Of a DNA stretch of 64,000 nucleotides, positions 24,720 through 39,000 are shown in pieces. The DNA lies in assembly GCA_013339895.1 (NCBI GenBank), contig JABACO010000008.1, forward strand, positions 4,166,244 through 4,230,243, in the 5' to 3' direction. The stretch is from Ephydatia muelleri. Taxonomy: Eukaryota; Porifera; Demospongiae; Spongillida; Spongillidae. Below the pieces are notes generated by a model. The model was not told the origin of the DNA. It was given only the letters and a program-made list of their open reading frames with translations, and made no database searches. The position numbers were made by a program, and so were the translations under genes. Each line of letters begins with the position of its first letter. The stretch's first letter is position 1.

Positions 24720-27700
24720 AGACTAACCAAATCTTTAGCATTGACATCAGCTCCTCTCTCATGTAGAGCAACCAATACAGCTGTGTGGCCATACTTTGAT
24801 GAAAGGAGTAGTGGAGTATTCTGATCCTACATGTACATCACAAGGCATAATATCATAACGCCCAACAGGTTGACATAATACAACCTTTAGCTCACATCCA
24901 ATGAATTATGGTCATTGAAAGCACTTGGCATTCAAAGAGAAACAAACAAATGTACGTGTATTTTAGACTGCTTGCAAAATAAGAAATCACCAACAAGAAA
25001 CTACTCTACTGGACTTACCCTTCGATTTATAAATATGGATTCTATCATTAAACTCATTGGTAACCACTGCTGTAGGTATTTACACTAGTACATTTAAGTA
25101 CTGTAGTTCTATAGCAAACAGTTGTTGACATGAAGAGTCAATCGCTGTGTTTAGGATTTCATACATGTACGTTGTACCATCAATATTCTGATTGAGCGGA
25201 TGGTTTGAACACAGTTGAATTCTTTATATGCATTCTTTTAATATCCAGCTAACCTTATCCCTTGCATCAATATTAGCTCCTCGCTCCAATGAAAGCACCA
25301 CTGTAGCAGTGTGGCCATTTATTGATGAAAGGAGTAGTGGAGTATTCTGATCCTACATGTACATCACCAGGCATAATATCATAATGCCCAACAGGTTGAC
25401 ATACACTGTAATAAAAACGTTTAGCACACATCCAATGCATAATAGTCATTTAAATCACAGCGTACATGTACAATGTATCATTACACGGCATTGCTGACTG
25501 CATGAGAAATAAGAAATAACCAACAAATAAAGTCACCTACCCTTAATTCTATTTCTATAACACTGACTGGTAAGCACTACTGTCAAAATTTACAGACCTT
25601 GTAAGTGCTGTACTGTAGTTCTATGTTGGCATTAGGAGACAATCACTGTGTCTAAAATTACATGCATGTTGAAAATTTAAAATTACATGGATAGCAGATG
25701 CTGCATAATGGTTTAAGCAAAGTTGAAATGCTGTATTGTACATGCATCATACATGTACAAGCACATACAGCGTGTCCATGAATGAACAGGACAGGTTTAA
25801 ATGGTTATAGCATTATACTGAAGTCAGTTAGTTGATATTATGCTGTTACACTGTAGATGGCTCTGAATAAGCAAATAGTATAGGTGCAAACATCTTTAGA
25901 TTAGGTTAAACGGTTGAATAATTAAATTCAAATATAAAAAAATCGAATTTTTCAAAGCCCTCTGTAACTATTAATATTCAATTTAACGCATAATAGTATT
26001 TGATTCTTATTTTAGTTAACCTGAGGACAATTTATCTGGTTTCAGTTGATTAAGTTTCTAGTAACTAATTTAAATACTGAGTAAAAATCATTTTATTTTT
26101 AATGGCATATTAAGTCTAATATGTTTTATATATAAATGCATTCTTTAATTAGATAAATATAAATTAATCACTGATCGTCAAATGCCTAAATTAATTAACT
26201 TATAGTGAGTTATTAAAGTCTGATACTGTGAGGATTATCATGTTTGATTAGTTGATTTGAACTTTTTAAATCACAAACATGTAGCAATTAAAATATTGAT
26301 TGACATTATAGTTTTGAACTGTATTACCTACTAAAAATATTAATCATAATACAGGTTGTTGCATATTGTTAGTTCATGTTTATTATTATTATTATTGATT
26401 TTAGTTAATATAAAAGGCACTTAAAATGTTGTTTGCACTATTATCATTTGCCTTATCTTTACAGTGTACAATCAGCTTATTAACTATGGAGAGATAAATA
26501 TTAAACCATTCAAGTTCAATTCATTTCTGATCATCTTGTATCAAGCTATAATTATCTTCTGCATTAAATTCGCTCCAATAAAAGGTGTCCATTCTTTAGC
26601 GAAAGGATCAGAGAAGTATTCTGATCATACATCATCAGATGAGGAATCATGGCACCACACAAACTCTCGTCATCATTGTTACTAGAGATATAACTTCTAA
26701 TGGGAAAGTCTATGGGGCAGACTGGTACAAACGGTACAGAAACAAGATTGAGAGTGTGTTGACAGCTCTAAGCAAGAAGGGTTATTAGCCCCTCATGGCT
26801 AACTAGGATGGGTTATTAGCCCCTCATGACTAACTAGAAAGGGTTATTAGCCCTCCTCATACTAACTAGGAAGGGTTATTAGCCCTCATGACTAACTAGA
26901 AAGGGTTATTAGCCCTCCTCATACTAACTAGGAAGGGTTATTAGCCCTCATGACTAACTAGGAAGATTATTAGCCCTCCTCATGACTAACTAGGAAGGGT
27001 TATTAGCCCTCATGACTAACTACAAAGGGTTATTAGCCCTCCTCATACTAACTAGGAAGGGTTATTAGCCCTCATGACTAACTTAGAAGGTTATTAGCCC
27101 TCCTCATGACTAAATAGGAAGGGTTATTAGCCCTCCTCATGACTAACTAGGAAGGGTTATTAGCCCTCATGACTAACTAGAAACGGTTATTAGCCCCCTC
27201 ATGACTAACTAGGAAGGGTTATTGGCCCCTCGTGACTAACTAGTAAGGATTATTAGCCACTCATGACTAACTAGGAAGGGTTATTAGCCCCCTCATGACT
27301 AACTAGGAAGGGTTATTGGCCCCTCGGGACTAACTAGGAAGGGTTGATAGCCCCCTCATGACTAACTAGTAAGGATTATTAGCCCCTCATGACTAACTAG
27401 GAAGGGTTATTAGCCCCTCATGACTAACTAGGAAGGGTTGAAAGCCCCCTCATGACTAACTAGTAAGGATTATTAGCCCCTCATGACCAACTAGGAAGGG
27501 TTATTAGCCACTCGTGACTAACTAGGAAGGCTTATTAGCCCCTCATGAATAACTAGGACCTGGTTAGTCATGAAGGGGCTAATAAACAGCTGTACATGTA
27601 TCTACATTTTTGAATAGAATGTCTAATATGATTTTGCCTTTTGGGGTGTGCATGCAATGTTATTGACTTCCTTCAGGTTGTGTACTGCTGGAAGGGTCAA

Positions 27701-30700
27701 CATCCAATATTACGATCACCGACACTGGACATGCCCAAAAACACCATTGGAGGATGGTATAGAAGTGTGTGTATCAACAGATGGGGACAAGGTGCCAGGC
27801 ACTGTCACAGCTTCTTTGGTGCAAACCCCCACTGGCCAGTTGAGGAGGAACAGATAACACCTAACAGGAATCCCCCCAGTCAAAGATGCTACTGAGGTCT
27901 CAACTGAGGACCAACCTTCTGAACGTGATGAGATGGAATCTCTACCACAGGCACCAACCAGGAGCCCTATCATGACACGCTCTCGAACTGGACGAGCTAT
28001 AAGACCTCCTCTTCTTCAAAACATAGAACTGATAAGGCTAGCACCTCTTTGGACAGACAATAAGCACTAAAGTGACCTTGTTTGCCGCAAGAGTAACACG
28101 CTACATCTCTAGCAGGACAGTTCAGTATGAGGACCCCAACCACAATTTCCACACCTGGTTCTGCCCACATTGGAACGACTCACTATACTCTGCATGGGTA
28201 TTCTGCCATCACATAATGTAATGAGACTGGTATGATATATTTAATGTTATGAGTCTACACACACCAGTACAATATATAATGCATGACACGAGGAGTGTTC
28301 ATATTTAATATAGTCACATGATACATCACACTGCATACTGTATACAAATTCAACTAAAGTGAGGATTCATTCCAAAGGCCTCCAATAATTCCACAAAATT
28401 TTATAAATGTTATACTAATCTTACTAATTCTTAATTGCATAATGTATGCATTGCACTGTATAGTAGGTCAAATCATATGATCAAGCAGGATACAGACATG
28501 CTGTATATGTTACTTGAAATCAACACACTGGCTGCATGAGATATCATGTGCAAAGATGTCCATTACTTAAGGTCTTCTACACTGTACATGCCTCACGAGC
28601 TAACCTTATCCCTGGCATTGATATCAGCTCCTCTCTCCAGTAGAGCTATCACGGTATCTGTGTGGTCATTCTTTGATGAGATGTGAAGTGCAGTTTGTTC
28701 ATCCTACATCATCAGAGAAAGGATGCATCACATGACATCAAATACATGTAGGAGATCAGAGGATACTCCAACCACACATTTACAAGTAATCTACATGTGT
28801 ATACATGTGTACACTGTTTAGAGATATGCATGGAATACAGGCACGTGTTATGTGTACATGTACTAAGCTGCTAACATACTGTGCATGTGTTTTATGATAC
28901 ATGTACTGTACATAGACTTTGTTGTCTCATAGTCATAAGTCTACACTGTCTTATGTGAACACATTCACCAACCATATGTCTAGTTATTGCTACTCATGTA
29001 TCGTACATGTACTAGAACATGTACAGAGGCAGATCCAGGGAGAGTGGGGGGGGGGGGGGGGGGGCCTATGGGTGCTGTATAAGTAACGAAAATAATGACA
29101 ACTAATTAACTATACGTGTTCAATTATTTCAGCCGCTATAAGCACACATGTGATAGAAGTTCCCAAGAAAAAGCTCAAGCGAAGCTCCATTTTGGAAAGA
29201 AGTCACATGTATTGACGAAGCGCCAGCTCAGAATAAAGTAGTAAATCGCCTGACCATTCATCTAATTCTTGCTCACTTGTGCTCCTGTTCCCGAAATCAA
29301 ATACATTGTTGCCTTCTGATGACAATGAGAACTATTATTGTGAACCTACAGTAATGGGTTTGCCATCATCATCTGCAGAATCGATTTTTGGTGATCATGG
29401 TACTCCAATTAAGTGAGTCAAGCTGTTCTCAGCATAGTATGCCGCTATTAGGTAGCTTAAAGGTTAGTCTTAACCTATGTGGAATATCAGATGATGGTTA
29501 TTTTGATTATTATGGTTATTTTGATTAGATATTTTGATGCATCTTGCATCAAGAACCTATTGAGTGCATGTATGTATGAAGCACTTGAATCGAGTCTTTT
29601 GAATGTGATTGAGCATGTCATACATGACATCTTTGTTCATTCACTAGCTACAGCTGGTGGCCCGTTACAGTGCCAAACTACAGTATATGTGTTACATGAT
29701 ACATGTATAATGTTGTCCCATAGTCATTACACTGTCTTTATGAGCTCATTCACCAACCATATGATCCTGAACATCTTTTTACCCCTACACGTAATTACTA
29801 CACATACATGTACATGTAGCTACTACGAAAGCACATTGCAGGATTTATTTCAAAAGCTCCACCTACAATTAATAACACATACAGTATACATGATATGCAT
29901 GCAAACATTGTGCCTACACCTGAGGTAATCAAGCAAAACATTACAGAGTTGTGGCTACAGTATTGTACACCCAAGCTGAATGAAAATCACATGTGCAAAG
30001 ACTTCCGTTACTTAGACGTGATTTGTACAACATAAGCCTCATGACCTAACCTTATCCCTGGCATTGATATCAGCTCCTCTCTCCAGTAGAGCTACCATTG
30101 TATCTCTGTGGCCATTGTTTGATGAGATGTGAAGTGTGGTTTGTCCATCCTACATCATCAGACAAAGAGTGGATCATATGACATCAAATAGGAGATGAGT
30201 TGATATTCTACACATGCATGGACATACACTGCATGTGCCACATAACTGCATTACATACACTGCACATGTGTTTCATGATACATGTGCTATGTTGTTCCAT
30301 AGTCATTAGATATGCTTTACACTGTACTGTACATGTACACAAATCCAACAAGATAAGGATTCATTAGAAAGGCCTCCAATAATTTTGATACATGTAATAC
30401 TAACCATTACTAATCCTTAATGTATGCACTACACTATACAGTCATATGATCAAGCAGGGTACAGACACACTCCCTGTACTGTACATGTTACTTGAAATCA
30501 ACACACTGGCTGAATGAAAAATTATGTGTAAAGAAGTCCATTACTTACATGTAAGTATTCTACATGCCTCATGTCCTAACCTCATCCCTGGCATTGATAT
30601 CAGCTCCTCTCTCCAGTAGAGCTACCACGGTATCTGTGTGGCTATTCTTTGATGAGATGTGAAGTGCAGTTTGCCCATCCTACATCATGGTCACATGACA

Positions 30701-32971
30701 CCAAAAATGAGAGCAGTAACATACTTATAATACAATCATCTGTAATACCCCAGTACAACCTTTCATGACCTAACCTTATCCCTGGCATTGATATCAGCTC
30801 CTCTCTCCAGTAGAGCTACCACGGTATCTGTGTGGCCATTCTTTGATGAGATATGAAGTGCAGTTTGTCTATCCTAAATCATGAAACAAATCACATGACA
30901 CCTAATTGGAGATCTGCATGTACCCATAGATCTACATACATGCAATCTACATGTGTATACTGTACATGTGTCCACTGTATTAGATATGCATGGACATACA
31001 CTGTACATGTACATGTGCCTGTGATGGACTGGGAACTCATTGCATAACAATGATCATGACTACTGTGTTATTGTTTGTGTGTGGTGTAGCTTCTATTGTG
31101 TACAGCAGCCTGGCTAGCCTATTCAGTGCATGTACATATATGTATATGTACATGTACTGTACATGTATGTGCATTAAAGTATGTGAATCAAGTCTTTTGA
31201 ATGTGATTGAGCTCGTCATACACAACATCTTCGATCATTCACTAGCTACAGCTGGTGGCCTGTTACAGACAGTATATGTGCTACATGTTACATGTATAAT
31301 GTTGTCCCATAGTCATTACACTGTCTTTATGAGCTCATTCACCAACCATATGATCCAGAACATTTCTTTAGTCCTACATGTAATTACTACACATGTCAGT
31401 ATAGTCAGAGTCTGCTGGTCTGAATAAGTAAATGGTAATGGTGCTGCTTGCCTGATGCTCGACTGTATGAGCAGGTAGGGTTGGTGGCTACATGTGTCTA
31501 CACGCAGGGTCAGATGTGATCTAGATGCTGGTGGGAAGGTGTTGTTGCATCTGCTCTAGTGAGGCCCGAAGCAAGCCTCGTGCTGGAGCAGGTGTTCCAC
31601 GAGAGACTGCTTGTTGCCAGTGGTCAGGTACAGGACCTCACAGGTTGGGTAAGTAAGGCTTGGTGTGATACCATTATTGCCATAGCAATGGAAGTGAATG
31701 CAATGAAATGGTGGGGAAATTACCCAGACAAATTTATGTCATCAATACCAAGCTGTAAGACTGAACGAGTACCTTCCCAAGAACACCCTTTATATACAGG
31801 AACATGTAAGATGGGGACAAACTGATTTGTATAGATGGGATGACTACAAGAAGGCGACAATACTTGACTTTAAGTGTACATCTACGCGATGTACATGTAT
31901 CCCAAGACAAGCTGACAAGCTACTAAATGCTTTTCCTAACTTTATGTACAAGTACAATGCCATGTACATGTACACGTACATGTAAGCTGTGAAGCAAGGG
32001 GTGTGGTATCTCCTTTTGTCCTTCATCAGAACATTTATCATTGCTTGCTATTTAAACAAATCCCTAAACTTCCTTCAATTAAATATTAACTGTGTGAGGA
32101 CAATTTGACCATGTCACTTCATCACCAACTGCTGACTGTGGTTCACATACTGTAGGGTTTCAGACCAACATTAAATTCACGTTCACTGACCAACATTGCT
32201 AGATGTTGACATCACTGTACAGTACATGTATACACTACATGTACATGTACAACCTGGTGGATAGCAACATACATGTACATGTAAACTTACTTCACGTGTA
32301 TTCACATTGATCCATTTAAATGTATCCAGAAGACTCAACACTCTGTTAGTATCACCATCTCTGCTAGCAGCCCACAGCTCAGCCTATGATACATATATTA
32401 CACACACGTTTAAACCACATCCAGTATATGTACAGCTACAGTATACTAGTATACCATCACACGTACAGGGTGTAAGCACAAAGACCCCATCATCACTTAC
32501 CTCCTTCATTGCTTTGCTCTCGAGTACCTCAACTACTGTTCCATGGCCATGCTGTCTTGCCAGGTCAAGTGGTGTATGATGCCTCTGTGCATACATTGAT
32601 ATTTCATATGCCAGTGTATATCACAACAATACAATGAAGCTACTCATTATTGCAATCCTATGCAAGCTCCATGACCTAACCTCATCCCTGGCATTGATAA
32701 CAGCTCCTCTCTCCAGTAGAGCTACCACGGTATCTATGTGGCCATTCTCTGATGAGATGTGAAGTGCAGTTTGTCCATCCTACATCATGGTCACATGACA
32801 CCAAATAAGAGAGCAGTAATGTCCACTGTATTTCAAACAATGACATACATGTACTTTAATTGCACACCACATACACATGTACAGTCTACATGTATATGTG
32901 GAGACACATGCATCACACCACATAGGACACAGTACTATAGTTTCTTGATAATCATGCAAACACCACTTCTA

Positions 32972-33011
<40 letters not shown>

Positions 33012-36000
33012 GGGGAATTGGCAATGCTTGGGCCAATAGGCTGTCCTCTCTGCTGATGATGTCGTTGAAGCTGTGGTCTTGTGGTGCAGAGAAATGGAGG
33101 ATAACCCTCCACTTCTCTGCATTGCAATAAAGTATATAAATCCTATTCTTAATTAACACATGTACTGCATCCATTGAAAAGTATGGTGTGCAATGGAAGT
33201 GATTCTTGATGCTGGTCGGAATAAGCAGGTGGCAATGGTGCTGCTTGCCTGATGCTCGGCTGTATGAGCAGGCAGGGGTGGACTGCTGGTGATTGTTGGA
33301 GGTACGACAGCTATCAATTGTTGATCTGAACATGGGATCAGAGTTGTTCTAGGTGTTGGTGGGTTGCATCTGCTCTAGTGAGGCCCGAATATAGCCTCAT
33401 GCTGGAGCAGGTGTTCCACGAGAGACTGCTTGTTGCCAGTGGTTTCCAGGTGGGCAGGTGCAGGACCTCACAGGTGAGACTAGTAAGGTTTGGTGTAATA
33501 CCAATTTTGTTTATCAGGATGATGTGCAAGAAGTGAACAAAAAAACTCACTCAACTTCAGGTCTTCAATACTTGGCTGAGACTAATTGAGTACCTTACTA
33601 AGAACACAGTACTTACCTGGAACCATACAACGTGCTTTGAAAAAGGGTTGGTGTAGAAGGGAGGATACAAGAAGGGGGCAAGTCTTATGCAATCCTTAGA
33701 CAAAGCTGCCTTTTAACACTATATGCCTTACATGTATGTACGCTGTGTGCAGCAAAGGGTATGGAACATTGTTGGCACTTCCATTTGCCCTTCATCACAA
33801 CATTTAATGTTGCTTACTCCTTAAATAAACCACTAAACTTTCAATATGCCATTTTTAACTGTGAGGACTATTTGGTCTGTGATGTATTGGCATACGTATA
33901 TTTAGAGTGCAGTTGTGCGCATGCTCATTGATTGAATCATCCTTTTTGTTAATGAGTGAATCGTGACTGAGAGCCAAGCAGTGGCGGCGGGAGGGGGGGG
34001 GCAGGGGGGGGCAATTGCCCCCGGGCGCCGGGACAAGGGGGGCGCCTGCTAAGGCCAATAAAAAAAGGCTAGGCCTACTAAACAAAGGGAAAACAATGAT
34101 TCCATACAAGTTTAACTTAAGCTTGATCATGACAGGTAGACCTACATGTAAGCCTAAGTATGCCTGTAGGCTACTATAAGCGCAAACCTAAGTGACGTCA
34201 TATTGGAGAACGTGACGCACGTGGCAAGTATGCATGACGTCACTTCTTCTAACCACGCCACGCCAACCGCTGACCCTAATTAGGCCCTCTAACACAGTTG
34301 TTTACAAGTTGTTGTAAAAAACTCTCCGCATAATGAGCAGCACAGGAAAACTGAGTGGAGCGCAGCGCCGAAAGCGAAAAGCAAAGGCAGCTGAAGAAGC
34401 ACGCAAGTCTAGCAAGTTATTAGCTGCATTTTTAAAGGTTGACAAAGAAGCAGAGCACGATGATCTTGGTTCAAAAAGTGCTAATGAGGAAAGTGAGGCA
34501 AATAGAATGGAAAGTGAAGTCACCAGTGACAATATTAATGATAGTGATGAAACCAGTGATGAGAGTGAGGTAGTGGCAGGGCAAGAAGATCCAAAACCAG
34601 GCCCGTCTCAACTGATTTACCATAATAATCCCATAATTACTTTCGGGGATATTGGATTCATGAGTTTCACAGCAGCTGCAAGACCATGCATTGATGATGC
34701 TACAAAGGAACTCCTGGTAAAAACTGGCCCTGATGCATTTCGAAATGAAGATGCAACTCTGCCTAGAACACTGTCTGGTACTAAGGCTGTGGCAAGAGGA
34801 ATGACCAAAAACTGGTGGCAAGCTGTGAGAGATCCTTCAGTAAGCTGAAGATAATCAAAACCTATCTGAGGTCTACTATGGCACAAGAACGGTTGGGTAA
34901 TCTTGCAATTCTTTCAATAGAGAAAGAAGTATTCAACAGTGTTGACTTTGATCAGATTATCGACCAATTCGCTGCCAGCTTTTAAATTAATGACTAATCT
35001 AAAAATAAATCATTTCTTTCAATCACATGTATGACCATAGACTAAATTAGTTTACTTGCACTGATATGAAGAATACTGTTAATATAACTATAATCTAGAG
35101 CTGCACTAGACCGTAATTTTGCCTTAATTTTGTCAAAGTTCTGCGTTTATCTAAGATTTGAAAATACTAAAACAAAACAAAAGAAATTTAGGCCTAGGCC
35201 TAATGATCATATGATAGCCAAGCCTCGACTTCAAAGTGTTAATACCGCAAATACCGCTATAGGTTATCTCCACTGTCGGGACCTCCACAATTAAGGATAG
35301 CAATTAAGACTGCACGGATGCGGGGGGGGGGGGGGGGGCGCCATATCATAATCTGCCCCCGGGCGCCAGAGACCCTCGCGCCGCCACTGGAGCCAAGTCT
35401 GGGGGTCCAAGACACTACAAATTGGCGACGAGGGTAAACGTAAGCTGCACGTCGGCGCGAAATGACGTATCACGGCAAGTTGAGCGAGTTTGATTCAACT
35501 TCCGAGGACTGGCCTTCGTACGTGGAGCGTATGGAGCAGTACTTCGCGGCGAACGACGTCGGTAACGAAACGAAGAAGAGTGCGATTCTACTTAGTGTCT
35601 GTGGGTCCTCAACTTACCGCCTCATTCGAAGTTTGCTTGCCCCTGTGAAGCCAGGTGAGAAATCATACTCTGACATAGTTGCGCTAGTCACTACTCACCT
35701 TAACCCGAAACCATCTGTTATTGTTCAGAGGTTTAAGTTTAATTGTCGAGTAAGGGGGGAAGTCGAGCCTATTGCTGATTTTGTAGCGGCATTGTGAGCA
35801 TTGTCGGAACATTGCGAGTTTGGCATGTCGTTGGAGGATGTTTTAAGGGACCGCTTGGTGTGCGGGATTAACAACCCTTCAATACAGCGAAGGTTATTGG
35901 GTGAAGGGGGTCTGACGTTCAAGAAAGCATTAGAGTTGTCTTTATCAATGGAGTTGGCTAACAAAGGTTCAAGTGAATTGCAGGCTGCTACGAAGTCAGA

Positions 36001-39000
36001 TGAACAGGTGCAGACTGTACAAAAGTCTAGGGGCCTACAATGTTATAGGTGTGGTGGGAACCATTTGGCTCATGTGTGTAGGTTAAAAAACTTGATCTGT
36101 AGTCAATGTGGCAAGAGGGGGCATGTTGCCAGGGTGTATCGGAGCAAAGCTACACTGAATGCACCACAGAGGGGTAGGCATGATGTGGCAGCACTTGACG
36201 AGGACATTCCCTTAGAAGAGCCATCTGTGCGTACTTTGTATACCCTTGCCACAAAGGAGGCCCCATTTCATGTGACCTTGAAATTACATGGGGTGCCTGT
36301 TTCAATGGAAATAGATACGGGGGCAGCCAGAACTGTTATGAGTCAACAAGCATTCAAGTCAACTTGGGGCAAATCCGTAGCCCCTGTGTTGCATGATACA
36401 CATATCAAATTGTGTACATATACAGGAGAATCACTTAAAGTCTTAGGGGTGGCAGATGTTACTGTAATGTACAAAGGACAAGAGACAAAGCTGCCCTTGG
36501 TAGTTGTTGGGCAAGGAGGGCCCAATCTTTTAGGACGTGACTGGTTGCGTGCTTTGAAGTTAGACTGGGGAGCCATTCGTTTAATTTCTGCAAATGCAAA
36601 ACATTCCAGTTGGGAGCAAATTCTTAAAAATCATGCAGCTCTTTTCAAAGAAGAGCTGGGCACAGTGAAAGGAGTAGTGGCAAAAGTCCATGTGGAAGCA
36701 ACAGCAGCTCCATCTTTCTACAAATATCGTTCAGCCCCATTTATTATGAAGGAAAAGATAGAGAAAGAGCTAGAGCGCTTGGAGCTAGCAGGAATTATCA
36801 CACCTGTACAATTTTCAGAGTGGGCCGCCCCAATAGTACCGGTGGTGAAAGCTGATGGTTCGATAAGAATTTGCGGGGATTATAAATTAACACTGAATCG
36901 TGTAGCCAGGATAGAAACATACCCTATTCCACGTGTTGAAGAGTTGTTTGCCGTTTTACGAGGAGGTGAAAAGTTCTCCAAAATAGATTTGTCAAGTGCA
37001 TATCAGCAGATTGTTCTAGATGAGCAGTCTAGGCCTTATACCACCATTAACACTCACAAAGGGCTTTTTATGTATAACAGATTGACATTTGGTATAGCAT
37101 CGGCTCCAGCAATTTTCCAACGTACGATGGAAACCATCCTACAGGGGTGTCAGCGTACATGTGTGTACTTTGATGACATATTGGTTACAGGGTCTTCAAA
37201 CGACGAACATTTGGCTAATCTGGATAGTGTGCTTTGTAAACTCGAGGGAGCGGGCTTACGACTCAACCGGGCTAAGTGTGCATTTATGCTACCTAGTGTT
37301 GAGTATTTAGGGCATAGAATCGACAGGGAGGGATTGCACCCTACTGAAGAAAAGGTCATAGCAATCCACAATGCACCTGTACCTACAAGCGTAACAGTGC
37401 TGAAATCATTTCTGGGACTCCTTAATTACTATTCTAAGTTCTTACCCAACGTATCATCCACGTTGGCACCACTGTATCTACTGTTACGAAAGAAGTAGAA
37501 GTGGGTATGGGGTAAAGAGCAAGAGGAAGCTTTCCTCAGAGCTAAAAGAATGCTTCAGTCATCGGCTCTATTGGTTCATTATGATGGGAACAAGCCGTTG
37601 CTGTTAGCATGTGACGCATCCTCATACGGAGTGGGTGCTGTGTTATCACATGTGATGTCTGATGGGTCAGAAAAACCCATTGCGTTCGCATCACGATCAA
37701 TGACAGCTGCTGAAAAAGGGTACTCGCAGCTCGACAAAGAAGCCTTGGCCATCATATTTGGAGTTACTAAATTCCATCAATATGTGTATGGAAGAATCTT
37801 CACTATTGTGTCAGACCATAAGCCATTAATATACATTCTTGGTGAGAAAAATGCTATTCCACCAATGGCTTCAGCTAGGGTACAACGGTGGGCTTTGACG
37901 CTTTCTGGCTATCAATACACCATTAAGTACAAGGAAGGCATAACACATGGTAACGCTGATGCGCTCAGTAGGTTGCCGTGTCCCTGTACCAGTGATGCAA
38001 AAGCTCAACAGACCCCAGGTGAATTGGTGGGGTTGATCGATCTGCTAAACTCCTCAGCCACAACAGCCAATCAAATACGGAAGTGGACGGATAAGGATCC
38101 TACACTTTCCCGGGTGAGACAATTTCTTTTGACAGGATGGCCCAGTAGCAACTTAGCAGAGGAGTTCAAACCGTATGTGACTAGAAAGTTAGAACTTAGT
38201 GTTTTGGATGGGTGCGTGTTGTGGGGAGCAAGAGTTGTGATACCACCTCAAGGGAGAGCAAATATCCTGCAGGAGTTACACGAGGTCCATTTGGGTATGA
38301 ACAAAATGAAGTGTATAAATGTATAGTTGTGTGTTAAGGGGGGAGGAATGTGATGTATTGGCATACGTATATTTAGAGTGCAGTTGTGCGCATGCTCATT
38401 GATTGAATCATCCTTTTTGTTAATGAGTGAATCGTGACTGAGAGCCAAGTCTGGGGGTCCAAGACACTACAGGTCATCTTACTATTATGTTTGTTGGAAG
38501 GTGTTGTTTCAATGTGCAAGTACCAAATACATATGTACATGTACAGTCGTGTACTACACCTGTGATACACAACCCATGATAAACTGCATGTCAAATATAC
38601 AGCCATCACACACATGTAGTTTGCATACTGTAGGGTTTCAGACAAACATTAAGTGCAACAAATCCATGGTCACTGGCCAACATTGCTAGATTTTGACATT
38701 CCCTGTGTATCACTGAGAGATCCAGGCTTTGTTGGGATGGTGCTTTAGTTATTGCTCAAAGGCTGAGCATTATAATAGAGTGTGAGCTCACCAGAGCTCA
38801 TGTAACCATAAAAAGGTGCTGGCTCCCTCCACAGCTGGGGACCAAGCACTCGTGGAGGAAGGAGCAGTCTACATTTGGGGCGCCTTCCAGCTGCATTGGA
38901 CCTGTGGCAGATCTCCTACCCAAGGTGAGGTATAAGACACCAAGCCACTGTGAGAGGAGCTGCCAGCAGCCATGCCTTCTGGGGAGATGGAGCTCCTTGG

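Larger units (their letters stand above)
33878..35419 (+). repeat. 5' LTR of the gypsy element, split by a hAT element
   Basis: LTR bases lie at 33878-33978 and 35398-35419 (123 bp together). The 8 bp GAGCCAAG are present twice, at 33971-33978 and 35390-35397, one copy being the hAT target duplication. Confidence 0.92.
33878..38471 (+). mobile_element. Young non-autonomous Ty3/gypsy element
   Basis: Two 123-bp LTRs (TGTGATGTATTGG to GACACTACA) bound the element, and GGTC is duplicated at 33874-33877 and 38472-38475. The 5' LTR, once the hAT insertion at 33979-35389 is left out, is identical over all 123 bp to the 3' LTR, so insertion was recent. A TGGCGACGAGGGT primer-binding-like site follows the 5' LTR at about 35423, and a purine tract (AAGGGGGGAGGAA) precedes the 3' LTR. 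The gag-pol frame has two stops and lacks the integrase, so mobility must have come from another copy. Confidence 0.92.

Noticed and set aside
24369..24775. Long MYVC/MHAC and IHTY repeat ORFs
   Set aside because: They arise from the CATA/CATG microsatellite, which is open in several frames on both strands.
29479..29928. 149-codon plus-strand ORF with copies at 31 and 53.8 kb
   Set aside because: The similarity between the three copies extends beyond the ORF and the frames differ, so it is duplicated intron DNA.
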